A DNA stretch of 64,000 bases, taken from the NCBI GenBank assembly GCA_037447655.1, contig JBBHKE010000743.1, forward strand, positions 186,001-250,000, read 5' to 3'. The notes under the pieces were generated by a model. The model saw only the letters and a program-made list of their open reading frames with translations. It ran no database searches and was not told the DNA's origin. A program made the translations under genes and the position numbers. This DNA is from Zygnema cylindricum (taxonomy: Eukaryota; Streptophyta; Zygnematophyceae; Zygnematales; Zygnemataceae). Shown piece by piece: positions 1-12,302 of the stretch. The stretch's first letter is position 1, and each line of letters opens with the position of its first letter.

Positions 1-320
1 ATTCTGTAACTTTTTTTCGATGTTCTCTGTTTCTGCCGCGCTTATAATTGGTACAAATTTTAGGGTTTAAAAACTTAGCGTCAAAAACTTTGTATCATTC
101 TTCGTACCAAATGATTTACCTGTTGCAAGTATGCAATAAATATGCTCTTCTCGCTTATTGTATTCAGCCTTTTTCTATTTTTTTCTAATTCTTAAAGAAA
201 AAGAAAAAACAGGGAGAACTTTTTCCTTTTTTCCTTTTTTTTCGTCATATTCCATGTTCCCATCTGTGACGTGACAACTTTTACAGAAAATGGATCCGGC
301 CGGCTTCCATATATCACTAT
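1..320. other. AT-rich spacer, no gene seen
   Basis: The stretch is AT-rich with short poly-T and poly-A runs. I see no convincing coding region, RNA gene or repeat family in it. Confidence 0.6.
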
Positions 321-428
321 TCCCTCCTTCCCCCTTCCCCTTCCCCCCCCCTCCTCCCCTCCCCTCCCTCTCCACCCCCTTCCCCTCCCCCTCTCCCTCT
401 CCCTCTCCCTCTCCCTCTCCCTCTCCCT
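321..428. repeat. CCCTCT-type pyrimidine microsatellite
   Basis: A C/T-only tract ends in about seven head-to-tail CTCCCT hexamers (near 387-428). Open reading frames on either strand here only translate the repeat (Pro/Ser or Arg/Gly) and are not genes. Confidence 0.85.
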
Positions 429-1564
429 TCCCGAGCCGCCTCGGGATTGAGACTCCAGCTGTGAGTCAAAATTTGCGAATTCGATAAAGTCAAAAATTCC
501 AAATTGAGTGTTTTTTTTCGCTGCTGAAACTAGTGGTCGATTTCAATTCGTTGCATTCCGATTTTTAAGACGATTTTCAAGACGATTTTCCGTCTGTAGT
601 TTTGGTTAGCGATCAAGAATTGGTCGAACTTCTGAATTAACATGTGAAAAAATACGTTTTTGTTTTGAAACAAAAAACTGTTTCCTGTAGCGAACTGCTG
701 TTTCCTTCAATTTGAAAAATGGTCTACAAAGAAAAAAACGTAGAGATGTTTACAATTCCTTTAATATTCGCTTACAATTTTGTGCTGTTGCATTTCCCAA
801 AGAGTTCCATAAAAAACAAAATCAGGAAAACGACATAAAAACATAAGGCCCCGAGTACTGTTCTATCCCTTGGCTGAAAAATTTCGACGATTTGAAATAA
901 GCTTCTTTTTTACATAGTTCTCCCTGTATTGCTTTAATCTTCTTACTTATTTTTGTTTTGTCGAGTAAGTAAAGCTGAACGGACGAAAGTTGGTACTTTG
1001 GCTTTTCAAATGCGTTCTACAATGCCGTTTTTTACTTTAGCTATGCAGTTAAATTGTGAGGAGGTGTACAGTATGAACATAGTTGTTCAATTCGTGCGAA
1101 TTTTTCCTTTTTTAAGATTTCTACGTATTATTCGTTAGTTTGATACATTTTCGTTAATATTCGTTTGGTACTTATTGTACGGAAAACTGAACGGAAAACT
1201 GCACGGAATTTTTACTTTTTTAGTTTTTTTAGTGCATTGAAAATTTTGAATTTTGAACATGAGCCGTTTTCTTCTCCCTATTAGAGACCTCGCATTTACA
1301 GTTTTTCAGACACAGGAATTTACGGAATCTAGAACTACGGTGCAATACCTGCACAAAAATAAGTTCAAGCTCAAAATAACTCGTGTAGAGTTCGTTTTTA
1401 AAGTTCATAAATATGTTTTTGATTTTAATACCCAGTATTAGTGCTGGTAATTCAACCTATTTATTGTTTTCAAACAAGATGCGTTTTCCATAGTTTCTTG
1501 TTTTGTCGTTCCAAAGACATTTGTAATTCACCTGAAAATGAGACTGCTCGAATGAAGTTAGTTC
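429..1564. other. AT-rich intergenic DNA, no gene seen
   Basis: There are only short open frames without recognisable motifs. No tRNA, LTR or tandem repeat structure is apparent. Confidence 0.6.
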
Positions 1565-4140
1565 ATATTAAAACTACTTACTGATGACTATTTATAAATA
1601 ATCCGTAATGACTGATAAATATTTACTATTTACTAATTTCTAATTACTGGCGACTAACTACAAACGACTAACTATTAGTTACTGATTACTAACTCCTAAT
1701 TACCACTAATTACCTATTAATAGTTAACTTTTAATAATTGTCTGCTACTGAAAGCTGATTGCTAATAACTAATCGCAAACAAGTAATCCTGCTATTAACT
1801 AAGTATCTGTTCATTACTAATTTATATTACTGTTACATCCACTATCACCAACACAACAACTATTACCATGACTATTCCTACAACTACCACCAATACCATC
1901 ACTGCTATTCTTACTATTTTAGTACTAAACCATTCCGACCACTATTAGTACCACTGTTGATGTTGTTGTTGTTGATGCTGTTTTTAATTATTAATTACTC
2001 ATACAAATCCTCAATTACAAATTACTAACTTATTACCTACAGGCTACTAATAAATAGTTATCAACATTTAACGACTACTATTAGTACCACTGATTATGTT
2101 GTTGCTGTTGATGCTGTTTCTAATTACTAATTACTCATACAAATCCTCAATTACAAATTACTGACTTACTACTTAATATTACCTACTGGCTACTAATAAA
2201 TAGTTATCATCTTTTAACGACTACTAGTTTCAAAAGTACTTACTGATGACTATTTATAAACAATCAGTAACCGCTAATAAATAATTACTATTTACTAATT
2301 TCTAATTACTGACTACTAACTACAAACGACTATCTACTAGTTACTAATTAATAACTTATTACCTATTAATATTTACCTTTTAATAATTGTCTGTTACTAA
2401 TTACTGATTGCTAATAACTAATTGCAAATTACTAATCCTATCAATATTACTGATTACTACTAACTATGCATCCGTCCGTTACTAATAATATTACTGTTAC
2501 AACGGCTATCACTAATACAATAGCTATTACGATCACTATTCCTACTACTACTGCCAATACCATTACTTTTCCAAAACTGAACTATTACTGCCACTATTAG
2601 TACCACTGTTGATGTTGTTGCTGTAGATGCGGTTTCTAACTGTTAATTACTGATACAAATGCAAAATTGCAAATTACAAACTACAAATTACCAACTTACT
2701 ACTAACTATTACCTACATGCTAGTAATAAATAGTTATCGACTTTTAACGACTACTTTTAAACTATTTACTGATAATTAATGACAACTAATCAATAATTAC
2801 TAATTTCTAATTACTAACTACTAACTACAATGACTAACTACTTTTTACTAATTACTAACAACTAATTACAACTATATACTAATTCCTGATTGCGAAGAAC
2901 TAATCGCAAATTACTAATCCTATCCATATTACTAATTACTATTGACTAAGCATCTGTTTAATTTATGTTGCTGTTACAACCAAACACTAATATAATAGCA
3001 ATTATCACTGGTGTGGAGGCAATTACCATGACTATTCCTACTACTACTACCAATACCAATACTATTATTCTTATTGTTTCTGGTACTAAACTTTTACTGC
3101 CACTATTAGTACCACTGCCTGCTGATGTTTTGTTGTTGATGTTGTTTCTAATTATGAATTACTGATACAAACTAGCAATTACAAATTAAGAAGTACAAAG
3201 TACTAACTACTTACTACTCACTATTACCTACTTGTTAGTAATGAACAGTTATCAACTTTTAACGACTAACTACTAGTTTCAAACTACTTACTGATAATTA
3301 CTTATAACTAACCTGTAATTACTAGTAAACAATTACTATTCACTAATTAAAAAATTAGTGACTACTAACTACAAACGACTAACTACTGGTTACTAATCAC
3401 TATTTTTCACCTATTAATATTTACCTTTTAATAATTGCCAGTTACTAATTACTGATTGCTAGTAACTAATTGCAAATTACTAAATCCTGTTGACGTTATT
3501 GCTGACTATCTGTTCATTACTAACCTATATTACTGTTACAACCACTATCACTAATACAATAACTATAACCGTGACTATTCCTACTACTACAGCCAACACC
3601 GCTACTACTATTTTTACTAACACCGCTACTACTATTCTTACTGTTTGTAGTACTGAACTATTACTGCCACTATTAGTACCACTGTTAGTACCACTGTTGA
3701 TGTTGTTGCTGTTGATGCGATTTCTAACTGTTAATTACTGATACAAAAGAAAAATTACGAATTACAAACTACAAATTACCAACTTACTACTAACTATTAC
3801 CTACCTGTTACTAGCGAATAGTTATCAACTATTAACGACTAACGACTAGTTCCAAAACTACTTATTGATGAGTATTTATAACTAATCAGTAATAACTAAT
3901 CAATAATTACTAACTTTTAATTACTAACCACTACCTTCAAACGACTAACTACTAGTTACTAATTACTAATTATTACCTATTAATAAAAAAGCGTTTAATA
4001 ATTGTCGGTTACTGATTACTGATGGCTAACAACTATTTTCAGATTACTAATCCTATTGATATTGATATTTATTATTAACTAAGCATCTGTCTATTACTAA
4101 TTAATATTACAGTTGCAACCAGTATCACTAATACAATAGC
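1565..4140. repeat. Satellite array of TTACTAA-like micro-repeats with a ~510-650 bp higher-order unit
   Basis: The sequence is built from degenerate 7-8 bp words such as TTACTAA and TAACTAC. Larger landmarks recur: ACTATTAGTACCACTG near 1939, 2075, 2594, 3102 and 3672, and an ATTGCTAATAACTAAT-like word near 1759, 2408, 2889, 3455 and 4022. The higher-order unit is therefore roughly 480-650 bp in 4-5 copies, with one extra short duplication near 2075. Translations of the array are Tyr/Leu/Thr-rich and are not taken as genes. Confidence 0.85.
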
Positions 4141-4144
4141 ATTG

Positions 4145-4800
4145 ATTTACCGTACGCATTTCCCTTTTGGTGTTTTACGGAGAGTGAGGTAAGGAAATAA
4201 TGATAATGGAAGTGAGAGAGTGAGCGAGTTGAAGTGAGAATGAAAGTGAGAATGAGAGAAAGTGTTACGTGAGAGTGACAGCGAGAGTGAGAGCGCGAAT
4301 TAGATTTAGAGTGAGAGTGTTTGTAAGAGTAAAAGTGCAGGTGAGAGTGAGTGAGAGTGACGGGGTGAGAGTGAGAGTAAGAGTGGCAATTAGAGTGGGA
4401 ATGAAAGTGAGAGTAAGAGTGCGAGCGAGAGTGAAGGTAAGAGTGAGAGTGAGAAGAGAGTGAAAGTGGGAGTGAGAATGAGAGTGAGAGTGGTAGTGAG
4501 AGTGAGAGTGAGAATGAGAGAAAGTGTTCGGTGAGAGTGAGAGTGAGAATGGGAGAAAGTGTTCAGTGAGAGTGAGAGTAGAAACGAGGGATAATGTGGA
4601 GAGAGAGAGAGTGTGAGAGTGAGAATGAGAGCTAGTGTGAGTGCGAGAGTGAGATTGGGAGTGAGAGCGAGAGTGAGATATAACAGTAAGAGCGAGAGTG
4701 AGAGTGACGAAAGATATGGTGACAATGAAAGTGAGAGAGGAAGTTGAAGTGAGGGTGAGAGTAAGAATGAGAGGACATGTTAGGTGAGTGAGAGCGAAAG
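4145..4800. repeat. GAGAGT hexamer-type array, purine-rich plus strand
   Basis: Plus-strand runs of GAGAGT, GTGAGA and GAATGAGA variants fill the interval. The same word family forms a much larger array at 50100-52330. The long minus-strand open frame here reads Leu-Thr and Ser-His repeats and is a by-product of a period divisible by three. Confidence 0.9.
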
Positions 4801-4821
4801 TGAGAGTGGTAATTACATTAC

Positions 4822-5243
4822 TAGTTTCGTAACCAAGGGCACAAAAGAGAATTAAAACAAATAAAAAAAGAGAGAAAATAGGTGAAATGCAATGTTGGCT
4901 CGTCCTAGAGCCCGCGAAGGTGGCAAAGAGCCACATTAATTAGATTATCTTTAACTCTTTTGCCGTCAGCCCCCCCCAAAGTTAACACTCTTTTAGGGGA
5001 AACCTAAACCACCTTCAAAAAAATCCAGCCTACAAAATTATCAAAAATATCATTTTTCTGCCGCATCCATTAAACAAAAAACCCAGGCTAGAAACGTCGT
5101 TGTCGACTAACATAACAGCCACCCCTATAGTGAGAATACCAAAACTGATCTTTGTGTTGGCCCGCTTGCAAATTTCCCATGGCTATTGAAATCTCCCGAT
5201 GAAAAACCTACGCTCGAGCAGTAATTAGCCGCTCCACTGTCCC
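4822..5243 (-). pseudogene. Ty3/gypsy 3' pol fragment, offset copy A
   Basis: This interval is a diverged direct copy of 5415-5842. Shared landmarks are TAGTTTCGTAACCAAGGGCA, the block around GTTGGCTCGTCCT, the AGGGGAAACCT block and CGCTCGAGCAGTAATTA. By comparison with copy B it covers the post-integrase (GPY/F-like) region and the first part of the PHD finger on the minus strand. It is cut off at both sides by the GAGAGT array and a C-homopolymer (5244-5260). No open frame survives. Confidence 0.7.
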
Positions 5244-5269
5244 ACCCCCCCCCCCCCCTTAGGTCTTTG

Positions 5270-6350
5270 CAAGCCCTCAAAACCGAGGCTCAAACCCCCA
5301 TCTCACACTCCCCACAAAACCAAGGTCTGCCAAGTTGGTCCCCACCCGCCGACTCCGTAGGCAAGCAAGAAGAATGCCAAGCTCGAGTGCACGCCACACA
5401 TAATAATTTTTTTGTAGTTTCGTAACCAAGGGCACACAAGGGAGAATTAGAACAAACAAGAAGAGAGGTAAAGTAGGTGAAATGCAATGTTGGCTCGTCC
5501 TCGAGCCCGCGAAGGTGGCAAGACGCCACATTAATTTGATAATCTTTAACTCTCTTCTCGTCAACCCCCTCCAAAGTCAACACTCCTTTAGGGGAAACCT
5601 CAACCACCTTCAACATAATTCGGCTTGCTGAAATATCCAAAGTATCATTTTTGAGCCGCATCCGATACACAAAAAACCCGGGTTGGAAATGTCATTGTCG
5701 AGGAACATAACAGACACTCCTACAATGAGAATACCTAAGTTGATCTTAGTGTTGGGTCGCTTGCAAATTGCCCATGGATATGAGAATCTCCCGATTAAAA
5801 ACCTGCGCTCGAGCAGTAATTAACCGCTCCACTGTCCCATTACTATCCATCTCGGGCAAGACGGTGGCTTGGGCGAGGTGGATCCTGGAAGCATAGGATG
5901 CCTACCAAACATGACGTGACATGACTGTGATAGTGAAGAGAAGAATTTCTACTAAACCTGTAGCGTATAGCAATCCAAAGCACCATTCGATTCCTATCCC
6001 CCATATCCTCCTCGAATGCATATTTTTGGAGTGCTCTCTTAACTATTTGGACACAACGTTCAGCTAACCCATCAACTCGAGGATGATCTCTACTACTAAG
6101 CCGGTGATCAATCAAACATTGCTCCATCAAAGTCGAAAAATCCCTTACAAATTTGGAACCCTGATTAGTCAAAACTTCCGTTAGGGCCCCAAACCGAGTA
6201 AAAACTCATTGTAAAAAGGCGTCGGCCACAGACTTACACTCTTTCAGAGGTCACACCACAATCTTGAATCGACTTAGAAAAATGCTCTATCATCACAAGA
6301 CGACTGGTCAAAAGAGGCCATAGCAAGTCGAATGGCCAACGGTAAAAAAT
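5270..6350 (-). pseudogene. Ty3/gypsy integrase core, GPY/F-like region and PHD finger (copy B)
   Basis: Read on the minus strand from about 6345, this fragment matches a gypsy integrase catalytic core. A TNQGSKF block stands at the usual T-D-x-G position, followed by HRLSSRDHP, GLAERCVQ and KRAL (6172-5990). Downstream (5670-5500) comes a segment resembling the post-integrase GPY/F region (LKVVEVSPKGVLTLEG). A PHD-finger pattern follows (about 5465-5285): LLCVACTRAWHSSCL, then WFCGEC. Gag, protease and RT are missing. The same order, integrase then PHD, occurs in the plus-strand element at 16064-17611. The integrase Asp of the TDxG block reads Asn. The first zinc ligands of the PHD finger are not in a standard CxxC. 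This is a dead fragment. Confidence 0.75.
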
Positions 6351-6399
6351 TCCCTAATAGGAAGATAATGTAATTTGTAATGTTGTGTATTGATAAAAA

Positions 6400-6570
6400 A
6401 AATTATCGCGATTATACGAATATCGATAGTTATCGGTTATCCAGCGGTCAGAGGTTCCGATATATCGATTTGAGACTAACAAATTTCATATCGGCGATAA
6501 CTTCAAAAATATATAGTACAATTTTTTTGTACTTCATTTTATACTGTGTTATACTATGTACAGCGTGGCA
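6400..6570. repeat. Dispersed repeat with CGATATATCG motif, copy 1
   Basis: The block holds TTATCGCGATTA, TTATCGGTTATC, CCGATATATCG, CAACAAATTTCATATCGGCG-like and AATATATAGTAC words. The same words in the same order and orientation recur at 59358-59560, so this is a dispersed family. No coding capacity is visible. Confidence 0.6.
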
Positions 6571-6900
6571 TGTCACGTATAAAAATCTGTTCCGTGACTA
6601 TTTAACTGAAAAATAGTACGCAGAGCGCAACACATTAAACGTAGAAAAAAATAAAATAATACTTTATAGTTATAAAATATACTACCAAAACGAAAAAAAT
6701 AAAATACATTGTAAAAATTGTTAATCAAACATTTTTCGAAAAAAAAGACGAATAGATGTATAGACGAACACATCTGTTAGACTGCCGCTATTTACAGCCA
6801 CCATATTTTTGAACCTACTATAACTAGGCAACACGTATATGAGGAAAAACTAGTTTTTTATAAAATAGTAAAAAACTAAAATTATATATTTATCCATTTA
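6571..6900. other. AT-rich spacer, no gene seen
   Basis: Poly-A and poly-T-rich sequence between the dispersed repeat and the hAT-like remnant. Nothing recognisable. Confidence 0.5.
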
Positions 6901-7490
6901 ATAGATTATCAAGAAATTGTAGGAGGAGAGGAGGATGGGACACAAATTTTTGATGAGGAGGTAGAAGACATTCAAAATGTCAAAAAAATAGAGAACTTAG
7001 AAAAACTTAAGGAGGAATGCTAATTTTTTTAAAAAAGGCATTCCGAAAGAAGCAGTATCAAAAGTTTGGCAACATTTTAAGGTATTGCACGATGGCGGAC
7101 ATTCAGATAAGACATTTTCTAATCACTGAGACATGTTTCTGGCTAAAGGGAAAACCACTAAGCCCTTCACATAAAGTGTCTCACCTAAAGCATAAGCACA
7201 AAAATCTATTTGCAGCCGAGAAACTGAAAGAGATTGAAGAGAAACCAGGAGCACTCAAGGACTTAATCAATAAAGGAGTTGCCAACACTTTTAAAGACAA
7301 CTCGAGGACTTCATCAATTAAGGAGCTGCCAACATTTTTAAAGACAAGCTTGTTCGCTGGATAGTTTTGGTTTCGCAACCGCTAAGTGTGGCAAAGAGCG
7401 TGGAGTTTTGCGAGATGATCAAAGGGTTAGGATCGAAGACATCGATCTCAGATCAGCAAAGAAGAACGCCCAGAATGGAAACCAACAACA
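6901..7490 (+). pseudogene. Probable hAT-superfamily transposase remnant
   Basis: Three pieces in different frames look like the front of a BED-type hAT transposase. The first is an acidic segment (6901-7023). The second contains SKVWQHFK (about 7046-7070), like the start of a BED zinc finger. The third (7343-7432) reads DKLVRWIV, QPLSVAKSVEFCEMIKGL, which resembles the conserved 'qPfsvVe..F' block of hAT elements. Stops and frameshifts separate the pieces. A 43 bp near-duplication lies at about 7257-7345. The DDE core and RNase H-like fold are absent, so assignment rests on two short motifs. Confidence 0.42.
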
Positions 7491-8348
7491 AATGAACCTA
7501 CACGATTTATTTATGTGACGTCACGGACTCACACGTGCGGAATCTGAAAAACGATTCTATGACAAAAAGTACAGAAAACAGGACAGAAGAAATGCGACCT
7601 TTTGCGGCTGAATAGTGACACGTAGCATCATATGATAAGACCACTCATAGAATATGTTTCACAAGATAGTGAACACACAAAGATATAAAATGCATCTAGG
7701 CATTAGAGATAGATATTTGACACAGACATAACATCATATAGAATTCAGATATGACATTTATTTTGAATCCTTTGTACAGAGATTGAAAAGATTAGTCCTT
7801 AGCAAGATAAATCAACTTTATTAGAATTAGAAAGTTCAACGAACAATTTGTTCTTTGTGGATCTTATTTTATTAATCAAATCAAAGTTGTCTAAACCCGT
7901 CTCTCTCTAATCTACCCTATCTATGCCTTTTCCTTGCCTTTTTTCTTCTCTGATCTACTACCGTGACTTTTTAAAGTCCACCTAGCTGTGTATGTTTGTG
8001 ACGTGACTAATTTAGCCTGAAGCCACGAGCTACGGTGATTGTCCCAAAGTGATAGGCTATGGGCCCACCGCTATGTGGCCTTAGAGATTTCAACCGTTCA
8101 GATCTAAAGATGAGGAGATTTAGGGCTAAAGAGGCCTACGACAAGAGGATTCCAAAAATTGAGTCAGTTGAGGATGCGAAGTTGACTCCCATAAGGCTGC
8201 ATCAGCAACAAACCAAACAGAGGATCAAAAAGTGTTTGTGAGAAATCTAGGTGGAGAGACAAGACATTACATATCCTGCCCTACAACGCCTAACATGTAC
8301 CAAGTCACACGAGTGTCATGGTCACGGAAGACAGTGAGGAGGGAGCAT
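7491..8348. other. No recognised gene
   Basis: One 60-codon open frame (8059-8241) of basic composition has no recognisable motif. The rest shows no LTR, RNA gene or tandem repeat. The interval ends at the 5' LTR of the gypsy element. Confidence 0.5.
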
Positions 8349-9609
8349 TGTCATGCCGCATCTCGTTGGCCACCTTACTTGTTTATATTTAGATTTTAGG
8401 ATAGGCGGCCGCCACACTAATTTTCATTTGGGTGATATTTAGGTTTCGCAAGTTCGTACATACTTGCGTTGGCAGTAATTTCCGTCTACGACAAGTTAAA
8501 CCGTCCGTACATACCTATGTTGGCCGTAATTTCAGTCGACGACGAGTTTGACTTTACGACTTAAATTTCCCATGATTCTCGCTTACAACAACTTATTTTT
8601 CTCGGATTCTTCGCCGACGACTTACTTCCAAATTCGCGACCTTACAATTAAACTTATCGTACCTGCATCTCCCGGAATTCTGGCCGACGGCGAATTTGTC
8701 GCTTCGAGCGAAAAAGCATCTTGATCGTCAACGTGGAAATATACGAGTTTTGAATGGTGACATTTGGACCGTTGACGCGAGTGATAACCAACCCGACTGT
8801 TAGTTCTGACGACGCTACGCGATTGGACTATTTTAATTCGTGAACCATTTGGAGATTCACACATTCACACATAGATAGGAAGGGTTTTTATCCGTAGGTT
8901 ATAGATTCTGTAGCATAGGGCATAAGATTTTGGCCGCCTATTGGCTAAATCCAATGTAGACGCAAATACTTACATAGCATGTTGTAATCTTATTGGTTTG
9001 TTTTCCCTAGGCGTAGGCCTCGGTACTTAGTTGATTTTAGACGATTTTCTGTACAAAATTTTCAAATGTTGGAATTATATTTTCAGCATAAAAGATTTTG
9101 TGCAGCCATCTTTTTCTTTGTAAAATTTTCCGGACAGCTTAGAGGCTATTTTCTGTCTCAGCGTGAAGCGTCTGGTTTCTATTACATTATTAATCTCTTG
9201 AAAAGCCTTGCATATTAATCTATACGGCTTCGGCCAACACCAACACGGTTTCCCTTCAACTCTTTTCGTCCGTTTGAGTGGATTTCAATCGCGTCCTCAT
9301 AACACAAACTTCTGTTCTCGACTGTGGCTGAACTTAAATTAGTGTGGAAGTTGCATGTTGGAAATATCATTTTGTTGTTTTTATTTCTTGTGATTGTGTA
9401 TTTATTTCTATTTGACTTATCCACATCTTTTGAGTTTGGTTATCTCAAACCTCATAAATGTTTTGCATATTGTCATTTTCAATTTTTGTTTTCTGTCTCG
9501 GTTGATTCTATTTTGATTTATTCTCTTTAAGTCTAAATCCAGATTGTCTTCGACAGGATAAATCCTGCAAAGAATATAAATAGACCGTAGGGCCTAGTGG
9601 CCATCCATC
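8349..9609 (+). repeat. 5' LTR of the gypsy element
   Basis: The LTR begins TGTCATGCCGCATCTCG and matches 17792-19050 along its length, including GGATAGGCGGCCGCCACAC, two TCCGTACATACCT words and GAATATAAATAGACCGT near the end. Homology to the other LTR stops after GGCCATCCATC. The true LTR may extend further, because a TTTAAAATAAAGATAAATATAT stretch with polyadenylation-like AATAAA follows at 9665-9690. A frame of about 68 codons near 9324-9530 is shared by both LTRs but has no ATG start and probably reflects LTR homology only. Confidence 0.85.
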
Positions 9610-9659
9610 GGCTTAGTATTCATGCACTTGAAAATTGTATTTTTTCTTCTCTCTTGTTT

Positions 9660-10110
9660 TTGTTTAAAATAAAGATAAATATATATAAATATATATTTAT
9701 ATTTATATATATATATATATTATAATCACATTTTCTCGACATTGGTCAACATTGTAGCACATTTGGCTCAATTGATGCAATTTTCGAAACATACCTTCAC
9801 ATTTTTATCCTTAGTTACTATCATTGTGTCATTTTGATCATACATTGTTGGACATATGGTCATATTTGCAGACATTATAGGACATTGGAAAAATTTTGCA
9901 CATTTCTTGCAATTTTTGCACATTTCTTGCAATTTTTGCACGTTTTGGCACATTTTTGCAAAATTTATGCAATTTCTGTACATTTCAGCAGATTGTGCAC
10001 ATTGCTTCCAATTTGTGCACATTTAGTCAAATTGTAACACATTTCTTCGTATTTCCAAACATTTCTTTCAGTTTCACACTTCTCCAATCAATTTTCAACA
10101 TTGCTTAAGA
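9660..10110. repeat. TA-rich tract and TGCACATTT/TGCAATTT micro-repeat
   Basis: An AT/TA dinucleotide run (9675-9722) is followed by about 350 bp of ~19 bp units mixing GCACATTTCT and GCAATTTTT words. The short Cys/Phe/His-rich frames on either strand are by-products of the repeat. Confidence 0.7.
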
Positions 10111-11214
10111 TTGTTGCCAAATTCTTGGATATTCACTTGTTTTGGTGAACTATTTTCCACCCTAACTTGTCTTGTGTGTGTGTGCGTTGCATTTTTTACT
10201 CCAACCTGACTTTATATATGAGGTGACCGGTTGACTTCCGTATTTCGCAAGGAGTGAAAAAAAATAAGCAAAATCGATTGGGAGTTTTGCAAAACTCGAA
10301 CTGTAGCGATCAGGTGCAGTTCACTTTTGACAATCACCAGTTTGTTGTAAGTGTTATGTAGGTATCACAATGCCTTACGGATGCAAGAGCGTGTTAGGAA
10401 AGTTGGCTAATCGTTAGAGGAAACGAGATTTGAGTGGATTGCTCGAATCCACTCATATTGAGAATTGCATTTTTCCAGCTTTCCATGCTTGTTATTTGGC
10501 CTTGAGTGGCGTTGGCTGAGTTTGCTTTGTTTGGTGTGAGATTTCTTCCTTAGATCTTGCCGTTGGTGGCATTGATTAGTTCATTTTTGGATTGTGTCAC
10601 TGTAGATCTGCACTTGTGAGTACTTGGATAGTAAGTTATTTGTCTTTATAGATCTGGCCCTTCGGCATTGTCCCTTTGTTTGCAGAGTACAAAGTTTCGG
10701 TAATACGGCTTCTTGATAGATCTGGCCAACGAGACCTTGTTAGAGATTGATTAGCTGATTGGAAAAGAGAGTGGTGTGGCTTAGCATTTGAAGCATATCG
10801 TATAGATCGATTTTGCTATCCGGTCGTTATTTGGTTTTATCATTTTTTATACCCACCAATTGGGATAATCTCGATTATCTTTTTAGAACTACCCGATCGT
10901 CAACCTCTTTTAAGCCCACAGATTCAAGAACATCAGACTTACCTAATCTTTTGGACCATCTTTCCCGGGATATCTTGGGTCAAATATTCCTATTAGTCCG
11001 ATCGTCTCTCACCTCAGTATCTTCTTTATCATCAGTCTCTTCCACACTTTTCGAGGAAGAATTTGACCACAATTCTCTTGATGGGTCGGATTCCAATTCA
11101 TTATCTTTTTGGTTTCCACAACTTACAAATTAATTATTAGCCCCACTCATTCCATTAGTGGACATGGCTTCCACATCTGAGAGAGGGGGTCGGGTTCATT
11201 TCTGTTTTTGAGGA
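10111..11214 (+). other. Gypsy 5' leader / possible N-terminal gag region
   Basis: The word TAGATCTG recurs (near 10612, 10658 and 10717). A 106-codon Ser-rich frame (10813-11133) of uncertain reality precedes gag. No primer-binding site complementary to a known tRNA 3' end was recognised. Confidence 0.4.
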
Positions 11215-12150
11215 ATGAAGGACACAATGACCCTATCTTATTTCTGTATGTTATTCGATACTGAAATGCGAGATTTTGCATTCCAGTATAAGGATCGGTT
11301 TGATCTACAGGTTGCTTTCTCTCTTTTAGGCCGTTACCTCCGCGGTTCGGCCCCTACTTATTATTCCTACGATTATGCCTTCGTACTTGCGATGATGCTG
11401 TTTTCTCCAGCTTTTGCTGGGAGTCATGCTATTAAAAGACAACAAAAAATTCCTTATCAATCGGCTATCCTGGAAGTCTTTGATCTGAATGGCGATGTTA
11501 TTACCGCAGTTGCAAAAATACCGCAACAGCTTGCTATAGCCGTACGTGTTGGAATCCCGACACGACCAGCGATGACGATCCCTATACTGGATCCGCTCTC
11601 AATCATGTTTGAAATGTTGAAAGCGGAATACCGTACGCAAAACCTTGACCAAGATCGCTAGTTGATGAACTTTGAACGGAAATCAGGAGAGACCGGCCTT
11701 TTCCAGGCGTGCTCGTATGAAAGCTCTTCGTGAAGCATTGTCCGATTTGATGTCGGATGCTGAAGCTGTCCAAAAATTTGTAGGACAGTTTCCAAGTCAG
11801 TCTAAAAAATTTATCCAGAGTCACCCGACTCAAACGTACGGCTTGAAGTTCATTTTCGACCAAACTGCCCAGCATACTGTGGAAAATGAAATGAAAAATT
11901 GTTGGTGGGAAGCCCATGACCGTCCTAAAGCGGTCTCGAAAGAACCGATTGTTCCACCATAAAACAATTCTCGTCTTAACAACTGGAGTTCTAAGGTCCG
12001 GGCCATGGGAACCCCACCAGTAACTCCTAGAAATAAATTATGTTTTCGATGTGGGAGAACGGGGCATGATGCCCGAATGTGTCCAGACAAAACTGCTACC
12101 TATACACTTTGCAAGCAAACAAGACATTATGTTCAACGTTGTCAATAAAA
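11215..12150 (+). pseudogene. gag: Gypsy gag (capsid/nucleocapsid), frameshifted
   Basis: A frame opening at 11215 (MKDTMTLSYFCMLFDTEMRD) continues in another frame from about 11672 (Arg/Ala-rich, with EALSDLMSDAEAVQKFVGQF) and stops at 11960. In that second frame, past the stop, a CCHC zinc knuckle CFRCGRTGHDARMC sits at 12041-12082. A degenerate second Cys/His cluster follows to 12150. Position directly upstream of the protease and the nucleocapsid-type knuckle identify it as gag. At least one frameshift (near 11660) and one stop disable it. Confidence 0.75.
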
Positions 12151-12302
12151 AACCAAAATTTATCTTATCGAACCAAATTAAGGGTGGTTATATTCCCGCT
12201 CGATCGACAAGACCAATTCAACCGATTAAAAAACCTGAAAAAGACACCACTCCACCTAAGGTATCTAGAAGAGATTGAGAACGTTTGGAAATGTAAGACC
12301 AA

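Noticed and set aside
4265-4936. 223-codon minus-strand open frame
   Set aside because: Mostly a translation of the GAGAGT array. Composition and lack of any motif show it is incidental.
9324-9530. 68-codon frame conserved between the two gypsy LTRs (also at 18765-18971)
   Set aside because: No ATG start, hydrophobic low-complexity composition, and the similarity is explained by LTR homology.
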